A stretch of 64,000 nucleotides of DNA from Manduca sexta (GCF_014839805.1 NC_051120.1:5828001-5892000), one strand, 5' to 3'. Shown: positions 11,801 to 24,311, counted from the stretch's first letter. Translations and numbers: made by a program. The notes: generated by a model not told the origin, from the sequence alone.

Positions 11801-14800
11801 TTGGAGGCAGTTATTTTCGCAATCAAACCAAGGGAATGTCTCAGTAAACAAGTCTTTGTATATTGATTTGAGATCGTCACATATTGTTCGATCAATAACG
11901 TCCTTCATGTCGTGATTGAAATCTTTTAGAGAAACGTATTCATCACTGTTGACCCGCTTTTTAATATCCAATAATGAAGGAGACATAACTCTGTTGCAAT
12001 CATCATCAATATCATTGCCTGCTGATCTAACAAGAGCTGGGCTTAAATCTTGCTCACTACGAGCATGCGGGAAACTCTTCATAGGTTCGTCGTCATCTGA
12101 TATGGGTTCATATTTATCATCATGCACAGTCGTAGGCAACATTGTTGTGGCCTTTTCTATCTTATTTTGAGGTGGATAATTTTCATGCACTTCTACACAT
12201 GGTGTATCAAATTCTGTTTTAGTACCATACAGACCAGTAGAGAAACATATCTCTTTGTTCTGCATCAATGGCTCCTGTAAATTGACTACTTTGTGTGTAG
12301 TGTGAGGAATGTCTTCTTTTTCTATTTCAACGTCTGATAGCAACGACGAGCATCGCCATACTTGTGACGCATTTAAATCTTCAAATTTATTTTGCGGGAA
12401 ACTGTTGTTTCTGCGCCCCCGCGCAGTGTTCCTATACACTTTCGTCTCATTTGTTTTCATGGATTCATCAGCTACATCAAAATGAAGTTTCCTTATGGCC
12501 TGGGGCGACATAAGACGATATGGTTTATTTGGAACTGGTGTGTTCTTGTGTGGCGTCAGTTTCAATAGAGCGCACGCCTTCTTATTCTTGGCAAGTAGTT
12601 TAAGCAGATGTAGTAACCTTCCTTTGAGGTGTTCAGTGAGCATTTTCCTCCAAGGCGGATCATGTGGCATGCACTTACAGCAAATATATTCGATGGACGG
12701 TGGTAGCGCCGATAGTAGTTGATAGTCCTCTCCAGATAAACCTTCACAGCTAGCATGCACCCAGCGAGCACACCAACCGCACTCCATCATCTGGAAAATA
12801 AAAATATATTCTAATATATTATCCTAGATATCAGGAAGTTAGACGTTTTTAAATTATGCAGGCAGCATTTTTAGGATGGAGAAACTCATGAATATTTTTG
12901 TAAATGGAATATTATTATGAATTACCTTGCTATCGAAATCATTATCCCTGTAGCAGGCTTGACATAGTGGACAGTAATTGCCTTTTTGACGTAATTTAAA
13001 ACACGGCCCACAGAACGGGAGACTCCCTACGAACTTGCTCACGCGCGTGCTGTCGCAACTCTTGCATTTAAGGCACGCACTACAGATCTGAAAAGTATAC
13101 ACAAATATTATGTTTCCAGTTTCCGAGAAAAATATTAATTATTAAAAACATATTAGAATAAGAATCATATTATTATAATCTGATTTAGATGGAAAAAATA
13201 CTACATAATTTAGAAATAACAAGGTAGCGATACATTCTAACAATGTTCCTACAACAAAAATTATGGGTACACTGTAGTCCAAATCATAATCATGCTACAT
13301 TGATTCATTATTAAAATGCTTTTAATTACTGGGTAAAGGCTAATAGGTATATAAATCTTTAGTCCAGTGATAAAATATTGGAGAAGTACCTGTGGCCAGT
13401 CGGCGCGGCGCTGGGGCGGCGCGGGCAAGCAGGCGGCATGGTAAGGCGCGGCGCACACGCGGCAGCGCAGACGTGCAGCGCCTCGCCCGCATGCCGCACA
13501 AGCCGCGCAGCGCGCACAGCGCCAGCCGCGCCCGCCCGACGACTCCTCCGCGCACCAGCGGTGGTACCACTCGCAACAGCTGCCGCACACCAGCATCTGC
13601 ACACCACCATTTACCTCTCAGAACTATTTATCTCATCATCATCATCATCATTGGCAATTAACATCTACGTGAGATGATTAAGTAGCGTTCGTAGAAGATG
13701 CGAGGTACGATATACACCTACGCTGGTGACTTATCAGGCCGATTCTAGCCCGAAAGATACGACCACAGATTTATCTCAACAATCACAATAAATACGTATT
13801 ACGACCCAGACATCTGTCATTGTAAAAACTAAAATTATATTACTACATGCTAACATGGAATTATGATAAACTATTTTATGTTACAAGTATATTACAGATT
13901 AAAACATGTTGTAGTAACAAAACAGTACAATCTATTAGTTACCTTTTCTTTTCCAGCACTTCCACATAAGAAACACAATCTTGCAACAGTGAAAGGTGAA
14001 GTCCCAATGAGGCCAAATCCTGAATTGCACACCTCATCTGGATCATAGCTCTCCCAAAAGTCGACGCAGATTAATTCTGGCCGATTTTGACCACACTTCT
14101 GAGAGCGGCCGCGAATCTGGATCATGATAACATAAGATGTAAAATAATTGTGTGATTAAAAAATATATGTGATTTTTACTACCAGTATAGTATAAGAGTA
14201 TAGTATAAGAGTACAGAACCTCCCATCCCTCCCATCAACCTCATGTAAGAAATAATATAATAAATAATAATCTTGCTTTAGTCATTTAGATAAAAGTCAT
14301 ATTATGAGGAATGATATGTTATTACAATTTTAAATAAAACTTTACATAACATGTAGATGTCATTTTACATTAAACATGCTTTACAGTCTTGCAGTGAAAC
14401 AAATTTAATACATTTTTTCTAATGAATTTGACATCCAATAGCATGAAGAAATAAGCAACTTACATTTGTGATGTTAGATAAGGGTTTCATTATAGCCTTT
14501 TTAGGCACAAGGTCCATAATAGACTCATCTTCACTGGACTCAACTTTGTTTTGTTTAGTTGCTATTAGCTCCACTTTCCTCTTCTTGGTTTCCACTGGAG
14601 TTTCCTCTGTGTCCTTGGTCACCATAGCTTCTGGAACTACTTGTGGTGCTCTATTCTCTGATAGAATATCAGATTCACTGCTTGATAAGTCAGGAATTTC
14701 TGCATCCTTCTCAATCGGCAGTGAGACACTATTATCATCGTCACACAAAGTCTTATCTTGTTTGTCTTTTTCCTCTTGTGTGGGGAATGTCGCTATAGGT

Positions 14801-17800
14801 TGTCCTAAAACAATTGATGCACTTCGACACACATGTTTGACTCTAGGTCCTTTGAGTTCCACTTTTTGTCTTTTTGGATCTTCAGTTTGTTTAGATTCTG
14901 ACTTATCTTTTTTCCTTACTTTTATCCTTGTTAATTGACGCTTCCGGGTGGTATTTGGATCTTCATTATTTTCATCTGATGCAGCACGATCTTTTGTTGA
15001 CTTAATCTGTTAATCAGTTTAATAAATTAATAGTTATAGATTAATCTAACATATAACAAATTAACAAAAAACAAATCAGTACCTCAACTTTTTCAGGTTC
15101 ATCAGACTTTTTAACCGTCTTTAACATTCCAAATATTTTGTTATCATTGTCATTATTAGCCATACCAAATACGGCCGCGGTTGTAGCGGTAGTAGTAGGC
15201 GGTACTCGTAACGGATTGGCTGGTGACAATGAGCCTGCAGGTTTCACCCCTGACCTCATATAAGGTGGCAACATTGCAGTAAGACTAGCCCTGATATTAG
15301 GAGGTACTTGGAAAGCTTTTAGGCACATCTTAAGCCAACAGGCTGGACATCGTGCCTTGTTTGTACAACGCAGTAATTTCCATTGTTGTGACCGCACTAT
15401 TGGAGGCACATGACAATTCCCTGAAATTTGAACAGCAGTTACTCCAGTGTAATGGTGCATATTTATATAGTCAATTTTTATTGAGTTAAAAAAGTTGCAT
15501 GTATACAACAGCGTACCTTCACCCTTCAAACATTGCATCACAACAGGTCCACTTCTTTGTGACAACTTTTCCTTCTTCAATAATTTAGAAATAAATTTGC
15601 GGCAAGACTCGCAAGAATATATTCCGAATTTTCGTGCTTGTTTGACGAATCTGTAGAAGCGTACTGCGCCACAAACTCCACATGTAACCGTTGTGGGTGG
15701 ATTATTTGCTGAAATATATTATGAATTAGAAGGATATGATTTCATCAAAATATAAAATATATTAGAATGATTATGGAACATTCTGAGGAAGAATGCTCCT
15801 TAATCACACATGAATGTAACATACAAACCTCTTCTTAATTATAATATGGTAAACCTTGATAATATTGTAAAATAAAAATCCCTGATTAAAATTTTAGTTT
15901 TCTATTCAAAGGGCTATTTATTTATGTGCATGGTGATTTAGTAAATATTATGTTTGTTCATAAGATCCTGAGTAATTGCAAATATTAAAAGATATAATAA
16001 AATATATTTTTAATTTGTTGTAATAATTATTTTATGCCCACATTGTAACTTCATTTTTATTTTATATTTGATTTCATAGATCATTAAATACAAATGTATA
16101 AATAGATACACAATACCAGCAACTGGGCATGGTATCCAAAATATTTGATGTTATGTGAAAATATTTAATACACAATAGACAAAAAGCATATAACCATTCA
16201 AGTAAACTAAAATATTTGCTCCTAACAATTGAAATCTTGTAAATATTATTAACATCTTACTTCTTACTCTCACTAATATTATAAATGTGAAAATAAGAGT
16301 AAAAGAGGATTAAATTGGGTAAACATGTAGACCATGTCCTTGGTTAACAAAACCAAGGACATGGTATAAGGTAATTCTTAACCCAGTAACTTGGGAACAG
16401 ATGTTTTTTTTTTCAGATATTTTTAAGACATGGTTCTGTAGTCTTTTTTATGCACTATAGGGACTATGTAGCAGGACAAGCTATTAACATGGGCGAAGCT
16501 ACAAGTAACACCTTGTAAAATACACAATTATAATTTAAAGATATTACAATTTGTATGAGACAATTAAATACTTACATGATGGAGATGTAAGTGTAGAAAA
16601 TGGGCCATCAAGTCCAGATGAAGACTGTGTGGGAGGATTAAGTTGCAGTCTGGCCTCTCTAATGATAACCTTTCCTCGAAGGAGTTGAGACGCTGAGGAT
16701 TTATCTTTTTCTGGACTAGATGGCGTCTGCCTCTCTCCCTCATCACAGCTTGCAACTGGGCTATCACTTTCCCAACTTTCTTCAGATTCAGAACCACTAC
16801 TTGTGCTACTTGAACTACTGGCGTCTGATATATCCATAAGTTTTCGCATTGCGTGTCCTGATCTGTCCTCTTTTGTTGTCTCTATAGTTTTTAGTTTATC
16901 TAGACTCTCTAGATTAGAATTTTCATCTTGTGAGAAGTCTGGTTCTTTTTCATACTTAAATAGGTCATGCATAGGCTTTCTGGAACTATTGCTCAATGAG
17001 GAAAATGAATTAGTAGTTTTATCCTTGAATAGGTTTGATGTTTTTAAGACTTGTTTGTCTCTATTTTTCTCACTGTCAATTATTTTTTCTAATTGTTCCT
17101 CATCAGGGGTATCATCATCATTGTCAGGAAGATTGTTAAAAACTAATCTCTTAAGCTTTGGCTTTTTGAGAACTTTTCCTGTTGTGATACCACTTGATGT
17201 ACTGTTTTGTTCTTCACCATCTATGAACCTCTTGTTAGGTTTAATGACTCTTGAGGAATGAACACTCCTAACTGGTAACACAAACTTTGCAGTAGATCCA
17301 CTTTCCTTGTCTATCGGAGATGAATTCCTTGGAGGAGGTGATATACAACGGCTTTCAGTAAATTGAGAAAATTTGTTCATAGGCTTTGAGAGAGGGTTCA
17401 AATTCTTCCTCAAATATCCTTCTTGATGTTCTGATGTTGACTTAGAGCTTAAATCTGTTAGCTTTGCTGGTTTTAGAATACTGCTAAATGTTGAATATTC
17501 TGTCTGTTTGAGAGATGATTTCTTTTTTATGATTGGTACAAGCGGAGCATGAGGTTTCAAAGATATCTTTTTCAATGGGAAGAATATGTCTTCACAACTT
17601 TCCACACTACCAAAAGTGACCGTTTTCTTTGCAGGTTTTGGTTTTTCATTTTTAACTGGCTCCATTTTGTTCTGTGATCTTGTGCGAACTGGGGATTTGG
17701 ATGCGTCGCTGGTGTTTTTATCAAGATTATCTGGTTTGTTACTGTTTGCTGCACTCTCTTTTACTTCATTTTCACTGGTTTCGTTAACCTCATTTTTATT

Positions 17801-18701
17801 ATTATTTTCTTTCTTTTCTTCCTCCTAAAACAAACATAATTTGATTGTAACAGGATATCCAGAAATAAATAATTATTCCTTATTGCCTGGTATGTAACAT
17901 GCTGATGTTAATATTATAATTTAGTATTTATAGTTCCTCATAGGTTATTTGTTTACAAACATTCATTATATTATTCCATTTGTTTTTCACTAAAAGTGTT
18001 GGTACTTTACAAACTGATCACAATATTAGCAAAATCTGTTTATTTTGTAGGTTAGTTTTGGTGTGTTTATAAATATTATGTAAGTATACATTGTCATATA
18101 CATTGTCTAATGAAACATTTGTTTTTGAGTTTATGCCTCAAAATACAATGACTGAAACATATGGATTCATTGCTAGTATTTGTATGTCTCTATGCATTGC
18201 AATTACAACTATGAACACAACAGCCACAAGGTTATGTAAAGAAACATTGTTAGAAGAAATAGTAATCTGTCTACACATCTTATTGTGATTTATACTATTT
18301 AAAATTAGCATAAGACAAAACATTCGAAATCAATTCCAATCATACTTTTTGCAACACATAATTGTTGACAATAGAAGTATAGTGAAATGTCAAAGTAGGT
18401 ATGTATGTAGGTGATGCTGTCCGTACAACGCACAGTTCACATCGTAATGTACATACTTATTACGTAAACAATATATCGCTGCACAAAACTAATTATTACA
18501 GTATACTAATACTAGAATTACATAAATTTACAACAAAAAAGCTTGTACCTCTTGCTCCCCAACAAAATCATTAGCAGCAGCGCCGCGGGCGGGCGGGTGA
18601 CTCTCTCCAGCAGTTTCATGGTAAACAGTCCCTGATAATACACTAACACGCTTTCTATTTTGGAATTTGAGTGGTTTCCCCGGGAATCTCGACCTTCCCA
18701 T
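1907..18701 (-). CDS. trx: Trithorax (MLL-type histone H3K4 methyltransferase), 13 coding exons, one frame break
   Basis: Nuclear methyltransferase that keeps Hox and other genes active by methylating H3K4. Coding exons read on the minus strand: 18701-18549, 17824-16576, 15708-15517, 15420-15083, 15006-14464, 14116-13943, 13596-13390, 13087-12926, 12790-3232, 3150-2927, 2856-2729, 2543-2353, 2080-1907. All junctions have GT/AG and matching phase. Total is about 4430 codons, against roughly 3700 in Drosophila; the excess is low-complexity sequence in the large exon. Domains in order: the start [10 protein letters not shown] typical of TRX, nuclear-receptor-like zinc finger, three PHD fingers, extended PHD, FYRN, two Taspase-1-like sites, C2HC finger, N/M/H-rich region, FYRC, Win motif, SET and post-SET. 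No MLL-type CXXC or bromodomain was recognised. Seen: all motifs and splice sites. Inferred: function by family. Oddity: the exon 9 frame is broken by one base at about 9733. An intron within 9650-9830 was considered, but no good donor/acceptor pair is visible. Confidence 0.95.
3034..3051 (-). other. trx: WDR5-interaction (Win) motif of TRX
   Basis: Exon 10 encodes GSARTG, followed about ten residues later by DMFSWMAS. Both the core arginine-containing motif and the following DMF..MAS block correspond to the Win motif of MLL proteins, which docks in the WDR5 arginine pocket and activates the SET domain. It lies a few dozen residues before the SET domain, as in MLL1. The identification comes from recalled family pattern, not from an alignment run here. 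Confidence 0.75.
3290..3470 (-). other. trx: trx FYRC domain
   Basis: Near the end of exon 9 the reading frame encodes [20 protein letters not shown] followed by a helical stretch with [17 protein letters not shown]. This is the FYRC half that pairs with FYRN after Taspase cleavage, holding the N- and C-terminal fragments together. It lies downstream of the frame break, while FYRN lies upstream of it, so the two partners are in different reading frames of the assembled sequence. Confidence 0.85.
4000..7100 (-). other. trx: Asn/Met/His/Ser-rich prion-like low-complexity region of TRX
   Basis: About 1000 codons in exon 9 are dominated by Asn, Met, His, Ser and Gln, with recurring units such as [14 protein letters not shown] and [15 protein letters not shown]. 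No globular motif is visible. This expansion explains most of the extra length of this TRX compared with the fly protein. Such regions are often disordered and can self-associate; that role is inferred from composition only. Confidence 0.8.
7970..8410 (-). repeat. trx: Degenerate ILPQG peptide repeats in TRX
   Basis: Within exon 9 the protein carries repeated short blocks of the type T-x-I-L-P-Q-G/A, for example [36 protein letters not shown] and [12 protein letters not shown]. Units recur roughly every 15-20 residues and are joined by Gly/Gln/Asn-rich linkers. The nucleotide sequence is diverged between units, so the repeat is old or selected at protein level. Confidence 0.75.
9728..9733 (-). 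other. trx: Single-base frame break in trx exon 9 within a zinc finger
   Basis: The upstream frame reads CDRCQCT, then one Leu codon, then a TAG stop at 9730-9728. Skipping one base, the C at 9733, continues directly into [14 protein letters not shown] and then the long downstream frame. The joined reading has Cys-x2-Cys-x12-His-x3-Cys, the standard spacing of a C2HC finger spanning the break. The site is not a homopolymer. Explanations are an assembly or sequencing error, a damaged allele, or +1 frameshifting; error is the most likely. Confidence 0.85.
9935..10054 (-). other. trx: Two Taspase-1-type cleavage sites of TRX
   Basis: QLDGAAD lies at 10054-10034 and QLDGAED at 9955-9935. Both fit the Taspase-1 pattern Gln-hydrophobic-Asp/Gly followed by acidic residues, with cleavage between Asp and Gly. 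MLL proteins also carry two neighbouring sites. The two sites are 33 codons apart and lie between FYRN and FYRC, as expected. Site 2 has the acidic residue in the usual position; site 1 has it one residue later and may be weaker. Confidence 0.8.
11000..11612 (-). other. trx: trx extended PHD finger and FYRN domain
   Basis: Reading on the minus strand, an extended PHD begins with [11 protein letters not shown] and continues through [27 protein letters not shown] and FCPTHGKD. It is followed by FYRN, recognised from [18 protein letters not shown] and [15 protein letters not shown]. This order is the same in MLL/TRX proteins. FYRN binds FYRC after proteolytic cleavage. Confidence 0.88.
12600..14116 (-). 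other. trx: trx PHD finger cluster (exons 6-9)
   Basis: Three PHD fingers are spread over four exons, with the introns falling inside the fingers. PHD1 runs from [12 protein letters not shown] (exon 6) into [15 protein letters not shown] (exon 7). PHD2 runs from [10 protein letters not shown] with [13 protein letters not shown] (exon 7) into [10 protein letters not shown] (exon 8). PHD3 runs from YCPLCQACY (exon 8) into [17 protein letters not shown] and CCKC (exon 9). In MLL, PHD3 reads H3K4me3. Exon 7 is strikingly GC-rich compared with its surroundings. Confidence 0.9.
15290..15690 (-). other. trx: Nuclear-receptor-like zinc finger of insect TRX (exons 3-4)
   Basis: Exon 3 encodes [20 protein letters not shown] and then YSCESCRKF, a Cys4 finger of nuclear-receptor DNA-binding type. 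A 96-bp intron separates it from exon 4, whose [21 protein letters not shown] provides the second Cys cluster. A receptor-like DNA-binding domain at this position is known in insect TRX, whereas vertebrate MLL1 has a CXXC domain instead. The ligand-binding part of a true receptor is absent. Confidence 0.8.
16331..16365. repeat. Perfect 15-bp inverted repeat, 5-nt loop, in trx intron 2
   Basis: accatgtccttggtt at 16331-16345 is followed by the loop aacaa and then by its exact reverse complement at 16351-16365. The intron (16575-15709) is otherwise AT-rich without features. In RNA this would make a stable hairpin on either strand. It may be a MITE remnant. Confidence 0.7.
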
Positions 18702-19400
18702 TTTGATATGAACGTAAACGATGGACACTAGTCAGTGCGTTTCTGGCGATTGCGAAGAAACTGGCGCGCATGCTCGGGCCCGCGCGCTCCGCAACGCCAT
18801 TTCACTCATTTATGCAATGTGTATCACGAATTACGACGCAGTTCTCATCACAAACGCGCTCAAACATAAACACTGACAGCATCCTTCACATTATTCACTA
18901 AAAGCGTCACATTGCACTGTTTTTGCAAAAGGCGACATCATCCATCATTTTAATGGTCGACTGGTTGTTAACGCCGTCGTATAAATGCTTCCATTCAACG
19001 AAGCGTCGGCTACTAGTGAAACAAAAGAGAACGTAACGATGCACTCGATTCCACCACACTACGCGTCGATCGCACTGCGTTTTGTTCCATTACTTTATAA
19101 CACACAAAACAAACTGAATTATTAAAATTGACTCGTTGTAATTTGACAAAGATGGCTGTTCACCGCGCTTTAACAATAGCGAACACGAGTGATTAACGAG
19201 ACGAGGCGCGAGGCCGCGGTGTGAACGACACCTGGCTCTCGGAGGCCAGTTATGGATTTTGAACCAATAGCGACGTTAATTCGGACCGGTATGAAAACAA
19301 ACATGTCGCTTACACAGTACACTATAGCCCGCTTCTCGCGCATTATACAAGGATAGGTTTCACTCACTTTGCGTCAATAAAAATGTTTTAATACATAATA
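18702..19400 (-). promoter_or_regulatory. trx upstream region, probable promoter and 5' UTR
   Basis: Directly upstream of the trx start codon there are about 700 bases richer in GC and CpG than the surrounding DNA, with CCAAT-like boxes (for example near 19261) and repeated CGCG-containing stretches. No TATA box at a convincing distance was seen. That is usual for a broadly expressed gene. The transcription start cannot be placed from sequence. Confidence 0.4.
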
Positions 19401-22400
19401 TGATCTATTATTATTGTTAAACTGCGCAGACATACGAAATTGTGTGCCTTTGTGTATCGTTTTGAGTAAGATAAGTAATTTGAAATAAATATACTTAGTT
19501 ATTATAAAATTCTATTGGTCCCTTTATGTTTTATGAATTATTTTGACTGTAGATACGGAATTTGATTGGTATTAAATCGTATTTAGATTCATTTTTACTC
19601 GAAATCATTATATTATATAGGTAACTATATTTTTATATAGCAATGGATGGGTACATATTTGAATAAAATCTTTTTTCTTTTTGTTATAAAATAAATTACA
19701 CAAGGACACTATCGCGCAAAAATAATCGCTAACCACGCGGTAGTATGCCCAAATTGTTTGCCGGTTAGTACTTAAGTATACTTACTTAATATTATAATTT
19801 ATAAAGAATGTCTTGTGCTTCGCATATCTTAAGCTTCATACCTACTTACTAAGCTAGTTTAGGATAGTAATATCGCGCAATAAATTAATTTTTGGATTAA
19901 AGGCACAACCCATTAATTGATGGTAATAAAATACTTTTTAACGATATTGAAAATTAATGAATTCTTAGAGTAGATACCTACTGGATGTGTTACAAAGAAA
20001 CCATCATCTTAAAAGTGGGTTCCTACTTATCATCCATAAGTTTACTTAAGTATATTAAGTATGTGTCACTGATATCTATTTAATTATTATCTTGTAAAAT
20101 TATATCAATAAAATATACTAATATCTCTAGAAATGGCGCGCATAATTACGCCGACGAATTAATTAGGGGAAATCCGACTGCTACGAAACCTTAGTTGTAT
20201 GAAATTTTAAAAAAATCGAATGATTCAGACACTTACACATAGTAGGTAAGGTACAATCTGAATTATTACAAAATAAGAAAAAAACTTATGTAAGTATAAT
20301 GGTTGTACAACACGCAGTATTGAGAGTTTATTGTTTATTACTCTTCAATATTAAACGATTTTCGTAACGTAATTATTGACATTGGAAGTAGGTAACCCTA
20401 GTAATTTGCGAGACTTGATTTTTTAGAGTATATACAACGTTTTAGGCATTAGCCAATGCTAATGAGATGCACGTAAAGAATAAAGGCAACATGAGGACAT
20501 ATTTATCAGTTTAAATAATGTGCGGATGGTTTTCTAATGTATGAATAATTATATCGATTTTATTCAGCATCTCCCCAGTTTACTCTACACATTCGCGCAT
20601 TTTTTTTGCATGTATATGTATATGCCATGGTACTTCTAAGCAACGGTGAGGTCAATGTGTAGAAGTCCGACATGTACGTATCTAAATAAAGATTATAGAA
20701 TAGGTAATTATAATTAAACCTCACAAAGCATCATGGTTTCGTAAATATGTAAGTAATGTTGAATTATACCTAGCAATTATCTTAGCAAAAATCGGTTATG
20801 TCACGATTCACGGAACCTCGAATATAATATGTATGCTAATAAAAATCATGCTTGTTTGCTATATTAATGGAGGACCACGGGTAAACCAACATAGGCCAAT
20901 TTTTTGTAATACATTTTACTAAAGTATTATACTTTTAGTTAAATATGTATAATCATTATATACTTATCTACTTATATGACAAAGTATGGTATTTTTTTGG
21001 CAAGTACGAATATGACTGGTTAGAAAACTTTTTTGTAGTTCATGGTTCTAGTAAGTATTAGATCATTCTATGATTATTAGAATTTATAACGCGTTTTACT
21101 TATATACTTGAACTTTTTTGTACTACCTAGCTTAATGTTTAGATAGACCTAGTGAATGACATGGCGTAAAAATTGAGCCACATCCGTTGTCAACAATGAA
21201 GATAACTTTCCCTTCGTCGACAGATTGATTTCATGCGTCATCCTGGATAATATTTAAGTACCATAAATACTTAGTACGTTCTTATGTAAAAACTCTTACT
21301 GAACCCTATGTTTCTTTTTAATTAGAAATTTATTAAGTAAAATTACTTACTTATGATAAAAAGCACCGCGTAATAATTACAGTAATGATATTATGCTATA
21401 CCTACATAGATATATGCTGTATAAAAAATGGTAACCTACTGGGTATTTTAAATAGAGATATAATAAGTATAATTAAAATTCAGACTGTTCTTATAAATTA
21501 AACTAATTTAGTTATACTAATCATAATATTATATACCTATTTTTTATAGACATATTTTTTACCTTTGGCTGGTAAGTAACTAACTTTTTACGCTACATCG
21601 CCCGCGAAATTCGAAACTCGATAAATATCTTAAGAGTAACGCTATCCTTCATACTTGATGAACACGTAATGTAGTACATACATTTATAAAAATTGTACTG
21701 TATAGTACTCGCACCCTACCCTATACAATCAACCCTAAAACTCTACCGGTCGATCATGCGTAAAGGGCGGAGAAGGGATGATAAAGAGGGAAGAGCGGCG
21801 TTTGAACTCTTGCTACCTATATTTATGCATTAATTTCTATAGACACGCTTTAGAAATAGTATTACTACAAAACACTTTTTGTTTTTTAAACGATAACATT
21901 CATTGAATACTGACCTCTAGCGTGAGTTATGAGAACAAAAAGTTCCTTTCGGCAATGCTTCCTGAAATAGGCACACTTAGAATGGGCGGCATTTCCTTAG
22001 TCTTGGATCGAAGCGGAACAATTCACAGTCACTTTAAGTCGTTTTCACTGAAAACACATGAATTTTTTTTAAATTCACATTCACTTCACTAGAACTTGTT
22101 GTTGATGTTTTGAAAATAACAATCCGCGTGTAAATATTGTGGTAGGAGTAATATTTACATCAGTTTCATTGCGCTGGTGTACGTGCGTGAAACTGTAGTA
22201 GCGAGACTGGCAGAGAGACGACGCGCATGTCGCGAGGGATACGATGTAAATATAAAAATGGATAAACTCCCCTTCTTTAAGGGCTCACGCGAATGATTCA
22301 CTGAGATCCTTGCCGCGATACTATGCACATTATACTTTTCGTTTTTTGTTGAACGCAACACTATTGACGCATAAAGTATTAATACTCGAAACAAAATTCA

Positions 22401-23610
22401 AATTCAGGCGGTATTGAATTATAATGCAAACTTCCTTATGGCTTGTGACAAAATATTGATCGAGTCGACTCCCTCATCGCGTCCGCGTGTCGGTTTACGA
22501 CATTTTCCAATGGGCATTGGGCTCTTTTTGGAAAGAGATAATCGCTATAGATCACCAACTCTCTATCCTTATCGTGTCCAAATCTGAGGCCTCACTCGAA
22601 GCAGGTATAATTTTTTGTAGTGTATGGACCGCAAATGAGGATAATATACAGTTTAATAAAAAATGACTCATTCTTACCTGCTAAGTTGAATGCAACTTTG
22701 ATCTTTACAAGCAAAGTTGTGTTTCTAACAATATGTATGTATATGTGTTGATACAATAATTATACTATAATAAAATAAAAAACAATAAGTAATAAGAATA
22801 GATACTACAATATAAAATACATGAATAATTAATTTTAAATTGAAAAAGAATTTTATTTTATTTATATTCAAGTAAGTATGTACTAAGCAACAGTGCGTAA
22901 ACATTGTTATATTGTGATTTGAAGAACTATGTAGTCAATTAGGTAGGTACTCAGTATTTAATATCAGACTTCAATATTATATTTTAATGTGCCAGAAATA
23001 CCTATGCTCAATACAAAATTCATTTATTTAAGGTGATGTTTAGTTTTTACGGGTTGATGGATTTGCGGAGCAATATATAGTGACGCGTTACCGATCTTCT
23101 AAAATAAATAAATACTTAGTTGGCGTGTTCAAACAAATAAACTCTTCAGCTCTAGCTAGTCACAAATGAATCCAATGGTTCAAATTTTAACTTTTTTAAT
23201 AGTTTGCTCTGAGTCTTTGGTTCACTCAGAGTATAAAGATAGGGAAAGTATTAGAATTACATAATTTTAAATATAATTGTTACGTAAATTTGGAAAAAAA
23301 AGAACTATCTGCAGAGATAGGGGAAAAAGGAACGGAAACTATATAAGTACATACAAAGGTAAATAATGTTGGATGAGGATATAAATAAACAAAGAATATC
23401 GACAGTTTTATTTTACTCTTAATGAAGGATTATTCGATGTATTTATACTACACGAAGAAATTGAGAGAGAGGACAGAAAAAGAGCAGGAGCGAATCAAGG
23501 AAATGCGACTAAATTGAGAGCAAGAAAGTAAAATATGATTTAAGTCATCTGATCGACGAGAGTAGGTACATCAAGCTATTTACTATATTATTTATATTAT
23601 TATACTGGTT

Positions 23611-23700
23611 GATTGCCTCGTTGGTGTAGTTGTAATGTGTACACGGTACGAGTACGATTATGGCGCAGAGGTGCTGGATTCGAATCCCGCGTCGGACCAA
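23611..23700 (+). mobile_element. tRNA-like SINE head (partial)
   Basis: The sequence has the tRNA-derived pol III promoter: an A box in ttggtgtagttg and a B box in ggattcgaatcc, spaced as in a tRNA, ending in cgtcggaccaa. It resembles the head of the complete SINEs at 34.7 and 63.4 kb but has a different body, so it is a different subfamily or a truncated copy. It is not a functional tRNA because the acceptor stem does not pair. Confidence 0.7.
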
Positions 23701-24018
23701 AAAATAATAGTGATTGCGTTTTTGCAAGAATTTAGGTGTAAAAGTTATGGAAGCCCTCAAAATGTTCCTCAAGAAAAGTGTTAAATGCGATTTTCGTGTT
23801 GGACTTTTGTTGACATTTTTGTAAATTATACTAAGAGAGAAAATTAAAGAGTTGTAACTGTTGGTAAATAGCAGGAATTTATTAAAACGATGAGTAGAGT
23901 CAGGGATTAGAATACCTAGATTTTATGATAACTTGTAGTTAAGCATGGAGGTTTGATTAGGTAGAGTGAGTTTGACTTTGTAGAGTGAAATAGTATTTAC
24001 CCGTCATGACTTGTCAAA

Positions 24019-24124
24019 CAGCTACGCGTGTGACGGAAAAATAACCTTATTATGTAGTATATAAGGTTATAATCCCGTGACACACGCAAATGTCATGTAG
24101 CTGTCTTGGCTCGCCGGCGAGCCA
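24019..24124. repeat. Nested inverted repeats ending in an 18-bp perfect palindrome
   Basis: cagctac, cgtgtgacgg and ataacctta at 24019-24049 are mirrored in reverse order by taaggttat, ccgtgacacacg and gtagctg at 24062-24103. The cgtgtgacgg/ccgtgacacacg pair is imperfect, and a 12-nt spacer separates the two inner arms. Immediately after is tggctcgccggcgagcca at 24107-24124, a perfect palindrome. This looks like the terminal fold of a mobile element, possibly foldback or Penelope-like, but no coding part is seen. Confidence 0.6.
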
Positions 24125-24311
24125 CGAGAGACCAAGAGTTAAACAGAGCTTCAAGCAACGGAAAGAAGAGAGAGCCGGCTGCCAGACTTCAAGACACTGT
24201 GAGCACATTATCCGTAGATCGGACCAACAATAGCAAAAAAAAAGTTATTTAATTGTAAAAATAGGTAGATATTGTAACTTTGACTTTGCGGATGACCAAC
24301 ACCTCAGTCCA

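Noticed and set aside
13340..13677. GC-rich overlapping frames on both strands
   Set aside because: All are shadows of trx exon 7, a PHD exon with high GC; the minus-strand frame that fits the splice sites is the real one.
23611..23700. Possible tRNA gene from A and B boxes
   Set aside because: The stems of a tRNA do not pair and an internal stretch is unlike an anticodon arm; it matches a SINE head instead.
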